Program-made: the position numbers and the translations under genes
Source of the DNA: Nocardia miyunensis NBRC 108239
Lineage (GTDB): Bacteria > Actinomycetota > Actinomycetes > Mycobacteriales > Mycobacteriaceae
Reading direction: 5' to 3'
NCBI RefSeq assembly: GCF_001613065.1
Contig: NZ_BDBQ01000044.1
Span: 1 to 64,000, forward strand
DNA: 64,000 nucleotides
Shown: positions 54,530-64,000 of the stretch, one piece after another
Layout: every line of letters starts with the position of its first letter
Numbering within the stretch: the stretch's first letter is position 1
Notes under the pieces: model-generated
Seen by the model: the letters and a program-made list of their open reading frames with translations, nothing else
Told to the model about the DNA's origin: nothing
Databases searched by the model: none

Positions 54530-54603
54530 TGCCCCCGGTCGGGCTCGAACCGACACTGGGCGGATTTTAAGTCCGCTGCCTCTGCCAATTGGGCTACGGG
54601 GGC
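54530..54603 (-). tRNA. tRNA with anticodon UAA (Leu), class I shape
   Basis: Minus-strand cloverleaf of 74 nt: acceptor GCCCCCG/CGGGGGC with discriminator A, D arm GCCC...GGC, anticodon stem GCGGA/TCCGC with loop CTTAAAA (anticodon TAA), a variable arm of only five bases (CCAGT) and T arm GTCGG-TTCGAGC-CCGAC. CCA is not encoded. The UAA anticodon reads UUA leucine codons. Most tRNA-Leu have a long variable arm; this one does not. Confidence 0.9.
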
Positions 54604-54669
54604 GACCCGGTTAGCGTACCGAAGTCGTACGTCCGTCTCGGAATTCTGCGCAGGTTCGGTGGTGTGGAG

Positions 54670-56136
54670 TTAGTGAACTCCTTCCATCAGGCGGCTGATG
54701 CGGGGGGCCAAGAGGTAGACGACCAGGCCGACGACGATGGTGACCAGGCCGATGATGCCGAAATAGGCGACCTCGTGGTGCGGACTGTAGTAGTCGGACA
54801 GCACACCGGACATGGAAGTGCCGATACCCACGGAGAAGAAATACAGGGCCATCATCTGGGCGCGGAACGCCTCGGGCGCGAGTTGCGTGGTCACGGCCAG
54901 GCCGATCGGGGACAGCATCAGCTCCGAGATGGCGAAGGCGCCGAGGATGAAGAAGACCAGCAGCGCGGGCACCGTCTTGCCCTCGAATCCGGACAGCAGC
55001 ACGAACAGCATGAACGCCACGCCCATCCCGATCACGCCGTAGGCGAATTTGCGCGGCGTGGTCGGAGCGCGGTTGCCCAGCCGCGTCCACATGAGCGCGA
55101 ACAGGGGTGACAGGGCGATGACCCAGACCGGCTCCTCCGAGCCGATCCAGTTCGACGGCGCGGTCCAGCCGAAGACCGACCAGTTCATCCGCTCGTCCGA
55201 ATAGACCGCGAGCACCGTGAAGATCTGCTGGAACAACGACCAGAAAACGGCGTTGGCGATGAACAGCGGAATGAACGCACGCACCCGGACCCGTTCGAGC
55301 GGGGTGACCTTCGAGCTGGTCAGCATCAGATAGAAGTAGACGATCGATGCGGCGGCGATGACACCGGTGATCCACCACGCGAGGGCGGACAACTTCACCA
55401 GTCCGGTCACGCCGGCGATCGCGACCACCACGACGACCACGACGACGAACCCGATCACCATCGGAATCTGATTGCGCGGCAACGGGTTCGGGACGATACG
55501 CCCGTGCGTGCCCAGATTCCGCCGGAATACCACGTACTGAATCAACCCCAGGGCCATACCGATCGCCGCCGCGCCGAAACCGTAGTGGAATCCCAGATCG
55601 GTCTGCAGGACACCGGTGATCAGTGGGCCGATGAACGCGCCGAGGTTGACGCCGAGATAGAACAGCGTGAATCCGCCGTCGCAGCGGGGGTCGCCCTTCT
55701 CGTACAGGGTGCCGAGCAGTGAGGACGCATTCGCCTTCAACGCGCCGCTGCCGAGCGCGACCAGCGTCAAACCCGCACCCACCCCGGCCAATCCTGGCAG
55801 TACGGCCAGCGCGATATGCCCGGCCATGACGACCACGCCGCCGTAGAAGACCGTGCGTTCCATGCCCAGCACCCGGTCGGCCAGCCAACCGCCCAGCACG
55901 GTGGACAGGTACACCACACCGCCGTAGGCGCCGACGATGCCTGTCGCAGTGGTCTTCTCGAGCCCCAGCCCGCCCTCGGTCAGCGAGTAGTACAGGTAGT
56001 AACCCAGGATCGTGACCATGCCGTAGAACGAGAAACGCTCCCACAGCTCGACCCCGAACAGATTCACCAATCCGATCGGATGTCCGAACACGGTGCGTTC
56101 GGATACCCGTTCGGGCTGGTCGTCCACCTCCGTCAT
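54670..56136 (-). CDS. POT/PTR2-family peptide transporter
   Basis: 488 residues, about 14 membrane helices. POT motifs: the ExxERFxxY equivalent ELWERFSFYG in helix 1, LGGWLADRVLG after helix 2 and FTLFYLGVNLGAFIGPL (the PTR2 signature) in helix 5. Proton-driven uptake of di- and tripeptides. ATG at 56136 with GAAAGG 8 nt upstream. A perfect LacI-type palindrome lies 223 bp upstream. Confidence 0.92.
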   Translation of the reverse strand: MTEVDDQPERVSERTVFGHPIGLVNLFGVELWERFSFYGMVTILGYYLYYSLTEGGLGLEKTTATGIVGAYGGVVYLSTVLGGWLADRVLGMERTVFYGGVVVMAGHIALAVLPGLAGVGAGLTLVALGSGALKANASSLLGTLYEKGDPRCDGGFTLFYLGVNLGAFIGPLITGVLQTDLGFHYGFGAAAIGMALGLIQYVVFRRNLGTHGRIVPNPLPRNQIPMVIGFVVVVVVVVAIAGVTGLVKLSALAWWITGVIAAASIVYFYLMLTSSKVTPLERVRVRAFIPLFIANAVFWSLFQQIFTVLAVYSDERMNWSVFGWTAPSNWIGSEEPVWVIALSPLFALMWTRLGNRAPTTPRKFAYGVIGMGVAFMLFVLLSGFEGKTVPALLVFFILGAFAISELMLSPIGLAVTTQLAPEAFRAQMMALYFFSVGIGTSMSGVLSDYYSPHHEVAYFGIIGLVTIVVGLVVYLLAPRISRLMEGVH

Positions 56137-56536
56137 GCATTCGACCTTTCCATGACACGCAATTTTCCAGCAACCAGGGTGGCGGTTGCGTCGCACGATG
56201 CGAACCGGTCGCCGGCTCGCCGCCGAGGGAAGAGTAGTCAGTTCGTCGGGTTCGTGACGAAATTTACGACCAAGATGATCAGGCTATGAGCATTCTGCTC
56301 GCATGAGCGAAGCCATCAGGTGGTACGACTGAACATTTTGCACCCTCTCAATGGCATATGTGAGCGCTCACAGATGACCGTTCCGTCCGGCGATGAACGA
56401 TTACGACTGGCTCGTCGCTTCGACTGAGGCACGGCCGGGAAATGTACAGCCACACATCGGGAACCGACCGGCATTTCCCGAGACGCCCCAGTACCGCCTC
56501 CCCCTCGGCGAACGGAAACCGTTCCGCGGCACCGAT
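56137..56536. other. Intergenic region between the peptide transporter and ppx
   Basis: 400 bp with no supported gene. It holds the promoter region of the minus-strand peptide transporter gene and the 14-bp LacI-type palindrome at 56359-56372. Confidence 0.5.
56359..56372. promoter_or_regulatory. Perfect LacI-type operator TGTGAGCGCTCACA
   Basis: A 14-bp perfect palindrome with the central CpG typical of LacI/GalR-family operators; it is identical to the core of the symmetric lac operator. It lies 223 bp upstream of the POT transporter start. No LacI-family gene is in the window, so the regulator is encoded elsewhere. Confidence 0.6.
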
Positions 56537-57502
56537 TCAGGACAGCGACAACGCGATTCCGTCGAGAATGTCGTGCTCGCTGACGACGAGCTCGCTGATC
56601 CCCGCCCGGCGCGCCAGCTCGTCCGCCAGCACCTCGGTGATCACCGCGCCGCCGCCGATCACATCGACCCGGCCGGGATGCATCGGGCCCAGGGCAGCGC
56701 GCTCGTCGTGATTCATGGCGATCAGCCGATGACAGACCGCGCGAACGTCAGCGAGGCTCATCCGGGTGAGATGCACCTTCTCCGAATCGTATTCGGGCAG
56801 ATCGAGGGCGACCGCGGCGATCGTGGTCATGGTTCCGGCGACGCCCACCCAGGTGTGCGCACGCTCCACGGGCACGACGCCGAATGCCTGAGCCAGCCGC
56901 CGTTCGGCGAAGAACCGCGCGGAGGCGACCTCTTCACCGGTCGGCGGATTGCCGTGCAGGTGACGTTCGGTCAAGCGCACACAGCCGATATCGGCCGAGT
57001 AGGCCGCCTGCACGCCCGAGGCATCGCCGAGGACGACCTCGGTGGATCCGCCGCCCAGGTCGACCACCACGAAAGGCCCTTCGGCACTGGATAATTCACC
57101 GACCGCACCGGCGAAGGACAGTCGCGCCTCCTCGTCGCCGGTGATCACCTCGGCCTGCGCGCCCGGTACGACACGACCCAATTCCGTTGCGGTCATGGCG
57201 AAGAAGTCGTCGCGATTGCGGGCATCGCGGGTGGCGGAGGTGGCGACCATGCGAACCGTGGAGACCCCGGCCTCGCGCATCAGGTCCACGTAATCGTGCA
57301 GAGCGACGCGGGTGCGCTCGATCGCCTCCGGATTCAGCTCACCGGTGGCGTCCACCCCCTTCCCCAGGCGCACGATGCGCATCTCCCGATGCAGATCGGT
57401 CAGCCGCGGCCGATCCGACGACCCGTCCGTCACGTCGGCGATCAACAGTCGGATCGAATTGGTGCCGCAGTCGACCGCGGCCACTCGGTCATTCGTCGCC
57501 AT
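56537..57502 (-). CDS. ppx: Exopolyphosphatase/guanosine pentaphosphatase (Ppx/GppA)
   Basis: 321 residues of the sugar-kinase/Hsp70/actin fold: phosphate-1 loop VDCGTNSIRLLIAD, GDEEARLSF and phosphate-2 loop VDLGGGSTEV, and adenosine-type motif VIGGGAVI. Actinobacterial short Ppx (about 320 residues) releases phosphate from short polyphosphate. Ortholog position of Rv1026. ATG with GGAG 8 nt upstream; it overlaps the DUF501 gene by 14 bp, so they are co-transcribed with ftsB. Confidence 0.93.
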   Translation of the reverse strand: MATNDRVAAVDCGTNSIRLLIADVTDGSSDRPRLTDLHREMRIVRLGKGVDATGELNPEAIERTRVALHDYVDLMREAGVSTVRMVATSATRDARNRDDFFAMTATELGRVVPGAQAEVITGDEEARLSFAGAVGELSSAEGPFVVVDLGGGSTEVVLGDASGVQAAYSADIGCVRLTERHLHGNPPTGEEVASARFFAERRLAQAFGVVPVERAHTWVGVAGTMTTIAAVALDLPEYDSEKVHLTRMSLADVRAVCHRLIAMNHDERAALGPMHPGRVDVIGGGAVITEVLADELARRAGISELVVSEHDILDGIALSLS

Positions 57503-58040
57503 TCGAAACTCCTGTCGAATCCGCCTGGTACTGCTCGTATTTCGGCCAATCGGCCGGGATCGCGGTGCCGCGCAGACCGCCCTCGGCGGCCAGGGCGACC
57601 GCCTCGTCGCCGAACGGGTTCACCCCCGGCCCCTTGGCCAGGGCGTGCGCGATCAGCACGTGCAGGCATTTGACCCGCTCGGGCATGCCGCCGCCGCTGA
57701 AATCGGTGTCCAGCGATTCGATGGCGTCGCGCTCGGCCAGATAGCTCTCGTGCGCGCGGCGGTAGGCGGCGGCCAGCGCCGGATCGGTCGCGATCCGCTC
57801 GGTCATCCCGCGCATCAGGCCCACGGCCTCCTGGCGGCTGGCCTCCGCGGTCAGACGCGGATCGGTCAGGTAGTACAGGGTCGGGAACGGTGTTCCGTCG
57901 GGGAGCCGGGGTGCGGTCTTCACCACGGCGGGCTGCCCGTCCGGGGTGCGGTAGGCGATGGCGAGTACGCCGCGCGGCGAACGGCCCAGCTGCCGGGCGA
58001 CGATCTCGAGATCGGCGTCGCTGGGTGGGGTGTCGGTCAC
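57489..58040 (-). CDS. DUF501 protein (Rv1025-like)
   Basis: 183 residues, the conserved actinobacterial DUF501 family between ftsB and ppx. Conserved pieces include VARQLGRSPRGVLAIAYR, PFPTLYYLTDP and the histidine-containing ERVKCLHVLIAHALAKG. Function unknown; its fixed place suggests a link to cell division or polyphosphate metabolism. I start at GTG 58040 with GGAAGGAAAG before; the ftsB stop overlaps this start by 4 bp. Confidence 0.92.
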   Translation of the reverse strand: MTDTPPSDADLEIVARQLGRSPRGVLAIAYRTPDGQPAVVKTAPRLPDGTPFPTLYYLTDPRLTAEASRQEAVGLMRGMTERIATDPALAAAYRRAHESYLAERDAIESLDTDFSGGGMPERVKCLHVLIAHALAKGPGVNPFGDEAVALAAEGGLRGTAIPADWPKYEQYQADSTGVSNGDE

Positions 58041-58705
58041 CGGGGCTTTCCTTCCGGGGTCGGGGGTGGCGGCGTGCCGGTCTGCGGCGCGGCCGCCGGA
58101 GCCGGTTGCGGGTTGTCCATACTGCGCCACAGCTCGGTGTACCAGGGGTCGGGTTTGCGAGGCGCGGCGGTCGGGGTGGGCACCGCGGGCTGTTCGATGC
58201 CGGGGACCTGCACGATGTAGGCGGTGTCACCGGGCATCACCAGCCGCAGGCGCTCGCGCGCCTCGGATTTGATGTACGCCGGATCCTGTTGCTGGGCACG
58301 ACGATCGCGCAGACGCGCCACGTCCTGCTCGAGGTCGCGGCGCTGCTGGGCCAGCTGGGTCGCTTCGGCGCGCTGGCTCAGGTAGGTGCGCATCGGCACC
58401 GCCAGGGTCAGCGCCAGCGCGCAGAGCACCGCGGCAAGCAGCACCGCACGTCCGGTCGACAGACCGAGGAACCGATGCTCGCGCTTGTCCTTCGACCGCC
58501 CGGACGATCGCCTCGGCGACTTCTTCGCCGCCAGACCGGACTCGGACCTCGAACCCGATGTCCGGCGCTGCGCGGCCCGCTTACCCGCGGTCGTGCGGGC
58601 GGGCGGAGTGGAGACGGTACGTTCCGGGCGCGAGTGAGCCGACCTTGACGAGCGGCGGTCACCACGTCCGCCCGGACTGGTGCCGCGCGCCCGCCGTTCG
58701 GTCAT
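58037..58705 (-). CDS. ftsB: FtsB/DivIC-type septum protein
   Basis: 222 residues: a basic Arg/Ser-rich disordered N-terminus (1-80), one membrane helix (AVLLAAVLCALALTLAV), a coiled coil (QRAEATQLAQQRRDLEQDVA), the conserved RERLRLVMPGD segment and a Pro-rich tail. It joins FtsQ and FtsL in the divisome. GGAGG precedes the ATG at 58705. Eno lies 37 bp upstream. Confidence 0.92.
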   Translation of the reverse strand: MTERRARGTSPGGRGDRRSSRSAHSRPERTVSTPPARTTAGKRAAQRRTSGSRSESGLAAKKSPRRSSGRSKDKREHRFLGLSTGRAVLLAAVLCALALTLAVPMRTYLSQRAEATQLAQQRRDLEQDVARLRDRRAQQQDPAYIKSEARERLRLVMPGDTAYIVQVPGIEQPAVPTPTAAPRKPDPWYTELWRSMDNPQPAPAAAPQTGTPPPPTPEGKPR

Positions 58706-58742
58706 CTCTCACACCTCCGCCGCCACAACGATTCCGACGGTA

Positions 58743-60272
<1,530 letters not shown>

Positions 60273-61028
60273 TTACGGGTGTCGGCCGATGCCGTAGGCG
60301 GCGGCGTCGCGACGGACCTCGGACATGTACGCGGTGGACTGGTTGTAGGTCAGCAGGGCTTGCCGCCAGCCCGGGGCGGCGGCCAGATTGCCGCCGCTGG
60401 CGCACAGGTAGCGGGCGGCGGTCAGGGCCGCGTCATCGATGCTGTCCGGATCGGCGACGCCGTCGCCGTTTGCGTCGACGCCCCAGTGTTGCCAGGTTCC
60501 GGGCAGGAACTGGAACGGGCCCATCGCGCGGACGTACACCGGACTGCCGGTGCGCGCGGTGGCCACCTCGTCGAGAATCTTTGCCACACCGGGTGATCCG
60601 TCCAACGGGATGCCCCGGATGGGCGGTGTGACCCGGCCGTCGGACTCGATGTGCGCACCGCCGTGACTGCCGTGCCGACTCTCCACGTTCGCGATCCCGG
60701 CCAGGGTGGTCCAGCCGATTCCGCAGTCCGGGCGCGAACGGGCGAGCACGGCCGCGGCGTAACCGTATGCCTCCAAGGCGATCACGGGGATGTTCAGCGC
60801 ACCGGATCGATCGGCGGCCCAGCCGTGCAGCTGCGCGGCGCTGCGGCCGGGCGCGTCGAGATCGATCGCCGGAATCACCGCCCCAGGGCCGGGCGGTATG
60901 CCGTCCGGAATCGGCGGAAGATGTTCGCCCAGCCCGCATCCGCACAGCACGATGACCGCCGCGACGAGGGCGAACACGCCGACACGAGCAGCTGGAGCGA
61001 CGCGACCACCGGTCCCCGCACTACGCAC
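60273..61028 (-). CDS. lpqU: Lytic transglycosylase-like lipoprotein (LpqU/Rv1022-like)
   Basis: 251 residues. Signal sequence with a lipobox-like LCGC (Cys about 31), then a transglycosylase (SLT/goose-lysozyme-type) domain with the catalytic glutamate in NVESRHG, MGPFQFLPGTW and an EF-like DANGDGVADPDSIDDA segment. It probably cuts peptidoglycan at the outer face of the membrane. Order with eno and ftsB matches Rv1022-Rv1024. GTG start at 61028 with a weak ribosome site. Confidence 0.88.
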   Translation of the reverse strand: MRSAGTGGRVAPAARVGVFALVAAVIVLCGCGLGEHLPPIPDGIPPGPGAVIPAIDLDAPGRSAAQLHGWAADRSGALNIPVIALEAYGYAAAVLARSRPDCGIGWTTLAGIANVESRHGSHGGAHIESDGRVTPPIRGIPLDGSPGVAKILDEVATARTGSPVYVRAMGPFQFLPGTWQHWGVDANGDGVADPDSIDDAALTAARYLCASGGNLAAAPGWRQALLTYNQSTAYMSEVRRDAAAYGIGRHP

Positions 61029-61119
61029 ACCACCATCATCCAGATGCGTGAATTCGGGCGCCGATCCGCTACGGTGTCTTCTGTTTGTCGCGATGTGGGT
61101 TGGCTATCTTAACTCGCCG

Positions 61120-61146
61120 CTTATTAGGTAAGGCTTGCTTAATAAG
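61120..61146 (+). promoter_or_regulatory. IdeR/DtxR-type iron box
   Basis: TTAGGTAAGGCTTGCTTAA (61124-61142) matches 15 of 19 positions of the consensus TTAGGTTAGSCTAACCTAA, and the palindrome extends to CTTATTA...TAATAAG (61120-61146). It sits 77 bp before the GTG of the dioxygenase gene, with TATCTT (about 61105) as a possible -10. Iron-loaded IdeR would repress the operon. Confidence 0.85.
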
Positions 61147-61218
61147 GTTGAAGCGACTACCTTCGCAGACGAGTGGTCCCCCCGATGCTTCACCATGCCT
61201 CACAGAAGGGAATACCTG

Positions 61219-62376
61219 GTGAATCACGTTCTTTGCGAACGTAACCCGCACCACCCCGTCGACACCGCGTCCGATAGCTCACCCGACGATCAGATCGAGC
61301 GCCGCACGCTCACCGCGCCCGCGGCGCACGCCGTGCGAACCGCCGCGACTGAGATCGCCGTCACATTTCGAGCGATGCCGGGCGTGTCCGAACAGGTGTG
61401 TCGCACCCTCGCCGATCCGCGGCTGATCGACCTCGTCGACGTGCGCGCCGCCGAACTCCCCGAGTCCGTGCACAACGTCCTGCGCCCGCCCGCGAGCCAT
61501 GCCGGAGCAGCTGTCCTGACCGGATTACCGCTGCTGGAGCAGGATCTCGGCCCTACTCCGCGGGACTGGCGCGAGGCGGCGGCCTGGAGCGGGGATCCCG
61601 CGCGCGGCCGGGCGTCGTTCCAGCTGGACGTCACCATGTTGCTGCTGGCCCGCAGCGCGGGCGAACCGTTCGGCTGGCACGGGCAGCAGGGCGGGCGACT
61701 GGTCAACAACATCGTTCCTTCGCCCGGCCACGAACACGAACAGTCCGGCGCGAGCAGCACCACCCTGCTGTGCCCGCACACCGAGGACGCGTTCCATCCG
61801 CAGCGGGCGCATCTGCTCATGCTGGGATGTCTGCGCAATCCGGACCGGGTGGGCACGACGGTGTCCTCGGTCCGCCAGGTACGCCTGAGCCCGGCGCAGC
61901 GGCATCGGCTCGGCCGTCCGCGCCTGCCGATCCTGCCGGATGTCTCCTACGGCACCGACTTTCACCGTTATCCCGCCGCGCCGCTCGCCACCGTCGGCGG
62001 GGACGAGTCACATCCCACGCTGCGTTACGACCCCGCCTACACCCCGCTCGACGACGCCGACGACGAATTCCGCAGCGCCTACGACCATCTCGGCAAGGAA
62101 CTCGAAAGGGTCTGCCACACAGCCGTTCTCGAACCGGGCGAACTACTGCTGGTCGACAACGACGTCGTGGTGCACGGCCGGGTACCGTTCACTCCGCGCT
62201 ACGACGGCACCGATCGCTGGCTCAAACGGGTGAACGTACGCCTGGCGCGCGATCGCCCGGCCGCCGAGTCGGCGGAAAATGGATATGGACAACGTACGGT
62301 CACCCCGTTCCGCGGGAGGGCCGAGGCCCGTGGCGCAGGAGTCCACGGGCGGACAGAGGCCGCAGACGACCAGTGA
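61219..62376 (+). CDS. Clavaminate synthase-like Fe(II)/2-oxoglutarate dioxygenase
   Basis: About 385 residues. The CAS-like motif CPHTEDAFHPQRAHLL gives the Fe ligands His187 and Glu189 (HxE rather than HxD, as in VioC/AsnO/clavaminate synthase); the distal ligand is His319 in VVHGR and the 2-oxoglutarate arginine is in DRWLKRVNV. Close relatives hydroxylate free arginine, asparagine, ornithine or lysine. GTG at 61219 with AAGGGAA upstream; ATG 61195 is the alternative. First gene behind the iron box. Probable role: hydroxylating an amino acid for an iron-regulated metabolite. Confidence 0.85.
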   Translation: MNHVLCERNPHHPVDTASDSSPDDQIERRTLTAPAAHAVRTAATEIAVTFRAMPGVSEQVCRTLADPRLIDLVDVRAAELPESVHNVLRPPASHAGAAVLTGLPLLEQDLGPTPRDWREAAAWSGDPARGRASFQLDVTMLLLARSAGEPFGWHGQQGGRLVNNIVPSPGHEHEQSGASSTTLLCPHTEDAFHPQRAHLLMLGCLRNPDRVGTTVSSVRQVRLSPAQRHRLGRPRLPILPDVSYGTDFHRYPAAPLATVGGDESHPTLRYDPAYTPLDDADDEFRSAYDHLGKELERVCHTAVLEPGELLLVDNDVVVHGRVPFTPRYDGTDRWLKRVNVRLARDRPAAESAENGYGQRTVTPFRGRAEARGAGVHGRTEAADDQ

Positions 62377-62389
62377 ACCGAGGATTGCC

Positions 62390-63379
62390 ATGATGCCCCG
62401 AACCACACCGTTGCGTGTGCTCAGCCGCAGCGACCTAGCCGACGTTCCGATCACCCCCGTCGCCGTGGTGCGCGCGGTCGAGGAGGCGTATCTGGCTCTG
62501 GCAGCGGGAGATTCGGATAATCCGCGCAAACTCAGCGTGGCTCATCCGGACGGTTGGTCGGTGGCCTACGCCATGCTCGGCCGGGACGGCCGACGCCGCG
62601 TGGTCGCGATGAAGACCTCGTACAAATTCGATCCCAGTCACGACCGCAGCACCAAGCGCTACTACACCACCATCACCCTGTACGACGACGCGACCGGCAT
62701 GCCGATCGCGATGATGGACTGCGCCCGGGTCGGCGCGTTGCGCACACCGGCGGTGTCCTCGCTGCTGGTGCGGGAGACGATCCGTCCGGGAGCGCGCAGC
62801 GTACTGCTCATCGGCACCGGAACCCAGGGGCGTAATGCGTTGCCGCACTTGCTCGCCGCGAATCCGCAACTGGACAAGCTGATGCTCTACGGCACCCACC
62901 CGGACGGACTGAAGGCGGTGCACGAGCATCTCGCCGTGCACAATCCGCACGTGGAACTGAAGGACGTGGCCGATCCGCGCGAGGCCGCCCGCAGCGCCGA
63001 CGTGGTGTTGGCCACCGCGGGCCCGGGCACCGAGGTCGCGCTCGAATCCACCGATCTGGCACCGGGTTCCACGGTGGTGCTGGTCGGCTACGGCCTGGCA
63101 CCCTCGACGCTCGTGGACGCCGATCGCGTGATCGCGACCAACGCCCAGCAGATGTCGCTGACCGGAACCGATATGGCGGGCCCGGACGGGCGGCTGCGCG
63201 GCGTGGACGCCGAACTGCCGCAGATCCTGAGCCGCCGCGTCGAGGGCCGCACCCGCGACGACCAGCACATCTTCGTCTACAACAGCGGTCTGGTACTCAC
63301 CGATATCGCGGTCGCGCACGCCCTGGCCGAACAGGCGATCGCCGAGGGACGCGGTACGGAGGTGTCCCTGTGGGATTGA
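62390..63379 (+). CDS. Ornithine cyclodeaminase-family dehydrogenase (SbnB-like)
   Basis: 329 residues. Substrate-side region VVAMKTSYKFDPSH and DCARVGALRTPAVSSLLVRE, then the NAD loop VLLIGTGTQGRNAL. In the staphyloferrin B pathway the homologue SbnB oxidises N-(carboxyaminoethyl)glutamate to release diaminopropionate; others reduce cyclic imines. Starts at ATG 62390 (or 62393) with GAGGA, 13 bp after the dioxygenase stop, so it is in the iron-regulated operon. It is only distantly similar in arrangement to the paralogue at 25458. Confidence 0.83.
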   Translation: MMPRTTPLRVLSRSDLADVPITPVAVVRAVEEAYLALAAGDSDNPRKLSVAHPDGWSVAYAMLGRDGRRRVVAMKTSYKFDPSHDRSTKRYYTTITLYDDATGMPIAMMDCARVGALRTPAVSSLLVRETIRPGARSVLLIGTGTQGRNALPHLLAANPQLDKLMLYGTHPDGLKAVHEHLAVHNPHVELKDVADPREAARSADVVLATAGPGTEVALESTDLAPGSTVVLVGYGLAPSTLVDADRVIATNAQQMSLTGTDMAGPDGRLRGVDAELPQILSRRVEGRTRDDQHIFVYNSGLVLTDIAVAHALAEQAIAEGRGTEVSLWD

Positions 63380-63389
63380 GGCCGAGTCG

Positions 63390-64000
63390 GTGCGCGTGAG
63401 CCCGATCGCCGCTGCGGCGATGCCCGCCCATCGCGACGAGTGGGAACTGCGCCTGCTGACGGATCCGAATCTGCTGCGGGACATCGCGTTCGCCGTCGGT
63501 GGGCCGTTCCATGTGATGTATCCCGATCGGGTCGGCGACAATATCGACGGCTTTCACGCGACGTTCGCCCAGGCCGGTGTGGACGGTGCGATCTACTACG
63601 GCAAGAAGGCGAACAAGGCGTCCTGCGTGGTGCGCGCATGCGCCGAACACGATGCGGGAGTGGATGTCTCGAGCGTCGGTGAACTGAGTTCGGCTCTGGC
63701 GCAGGGCATTCGGGGCGAGGAGTTGATGGTGACCGGCCCGGCGAAGTCGGCGGAGTTGCTGTGGCTGGCCGCGCGGCACGGTGCGCTGATCGCCGTCGAC
63801 GCGCCGGACGAGTTGGACGGGCTCGTGCGCGCGGGCCTGCCCGCCCGGGTGCTGCTGCGGATGCTGCCGCCGGACTCGAACAGCCGCTTCGGGATGAGCG
63901 GGGCCGAACTCGACGCGGCGTTGCGGCGCACCGATCTGGGGCCGATCACGGTGGAAGGCTTCAGCTTTCACCTGTCCGGCTACGATCCGATCGCGCGGGC
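63390..64000 (+). CDS. PLP-dependent decarboxylase, fold type III (SbnH/LysA-like), 3' end outside the window
   Basis: 203 codons visible. The PLP lysine is in YYGKKANKAS (about K73), followed by VDVSSVGELSSAL, RMLPPDSNSRFGMS and FSFHLSGYD, the pattern of alanine-racemase-fold decarboxylases of diaminopimelate, ornithine or arginine and of the siderophore enzyme SbnH. GTG 63390 with GAGG 8 nt before (GTG 63396 also possible), 10 bp after the previous stop. Third gene of the iron-box operon; it probably decarboxylates a hydroxylated or N-linked amino acid intermediate. Confidence 0.85.
   Translation, partial: MRVSPIAAAAMPAHRDEWELRLLTDPNLLRDIAFAVGGPFHVMYPDRVGDNIDGFHATFAQAGVDGAIYYGKKANKASCVVRACAEHDAGVDVSSVGELSSALAQGIRGEELMVTGPAKSAELLWLAARHGALIAVDAPDELDGLVRAGLPARVLLRMLPPDSNSRFGMSGAELDAALRRTDLGPITVEGFSFHLSGYDPIAR

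Noticed and set aside
60301-60600. Separate EF-hand calcium protein
   Set aside because: The DANGDGVADPDSIDDA segment lies inside the transglycosylase domain of the LpqU-like protein and is a normal feature of that family.

Overview
The window is high-GC actinobacterial DNA, most likely from Nocardia or a close relative in Mycobacteriales. The evidence is the gene content: cbs, a thiolase and an SGNH esterase in one block (as in the Rv1074c-Rv1077 region of M. tuberculosis); ppx, a DUF501 gene, ftsB, eno and an lpqU-like transglycosylase in the mycobacterial order; XRE/DUF5753 regulators with DUF397 partners; WXG100 proteins; a GT87 mannosyltransferase; and many GTG or apparently leaderless starts.

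Layout. 1-5.4 kb: the 5' end of an exported protein gene with a structured leader, then cbs, a small exported protein, an SGNH hydrolase and a thiolase. 5.5-13.3 kb: an alpha/beta hydrolase, a three-gene overlapping ECF sigma factor operon, a BI-1 membrane protein, an RsmC/RlmG-type methyltransferase and an S10 peptidase. 13.4-15.4 kb: a copper-type pair (His/Met-rich membrane protein plus DUF305 lipoprotein) behind a possible RicR/CsoR operator, then an orphan VirB2/TrbC-like membrane peptide. 15.7-25.2 kb: lipase, PucR-type regulator, amino acid permease, NCS1 permease with an APH-fold kinase, and a GT87 mannosyltransferase. 25.2-29.6 kb: a GntR-controlled unit (MFS transporter, periplasmic-binding-fold protein without signal peptide, ornithine cyclodeaminase homologue).

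29.8-45.8 kb is the accessory region. It holds an ESX-type module joined by 4-bp overlaps (two WXG100 proteins, a polymorphic toxin, a small AT-richer immunity candidate), a decayed second toxin fused to a broken DUF397 duplicate, two XRE/DUF5753 loci, a tiny methyltransferase-like gene, an MFS exporter, an IS3-type transposase relic, an EACC1-caspase pair with a membrane anchor and C-terminal PH-like region, and a trypsin fragment.

45.8-56.1 kb: lipase maturation factor-like protein, Mut7-C protein, secreted lipase, AlkB-type monooxygenase, HAD phosphatase, arylsulfatase, a tRNA with a UAA anticodon, and a POT peptide transporter with a perfect LacI-type palindrome upstream. 56.5-61.0 kb: the conserved ppx-DUF501-ftsB-eno-lpqU block. 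61.1 kb to the end: a strong IdeR/DtxR-type iron box followed by the start of a biosynthetic operon (clavaminate-synthase-like dioxygenase, SbnB-like dehydrogenase, SbnH-like PLP decarboxylase), probably an iron-regulated siderophore or unusual amino acid pathway that runs past the window edge.

The best candidates for something under-described are the ESX toxin/immunity module with its recombination scars, the EACC1-caspase-membrane-PH protein beside a transposase relic, and the iron-box operon at the right end.
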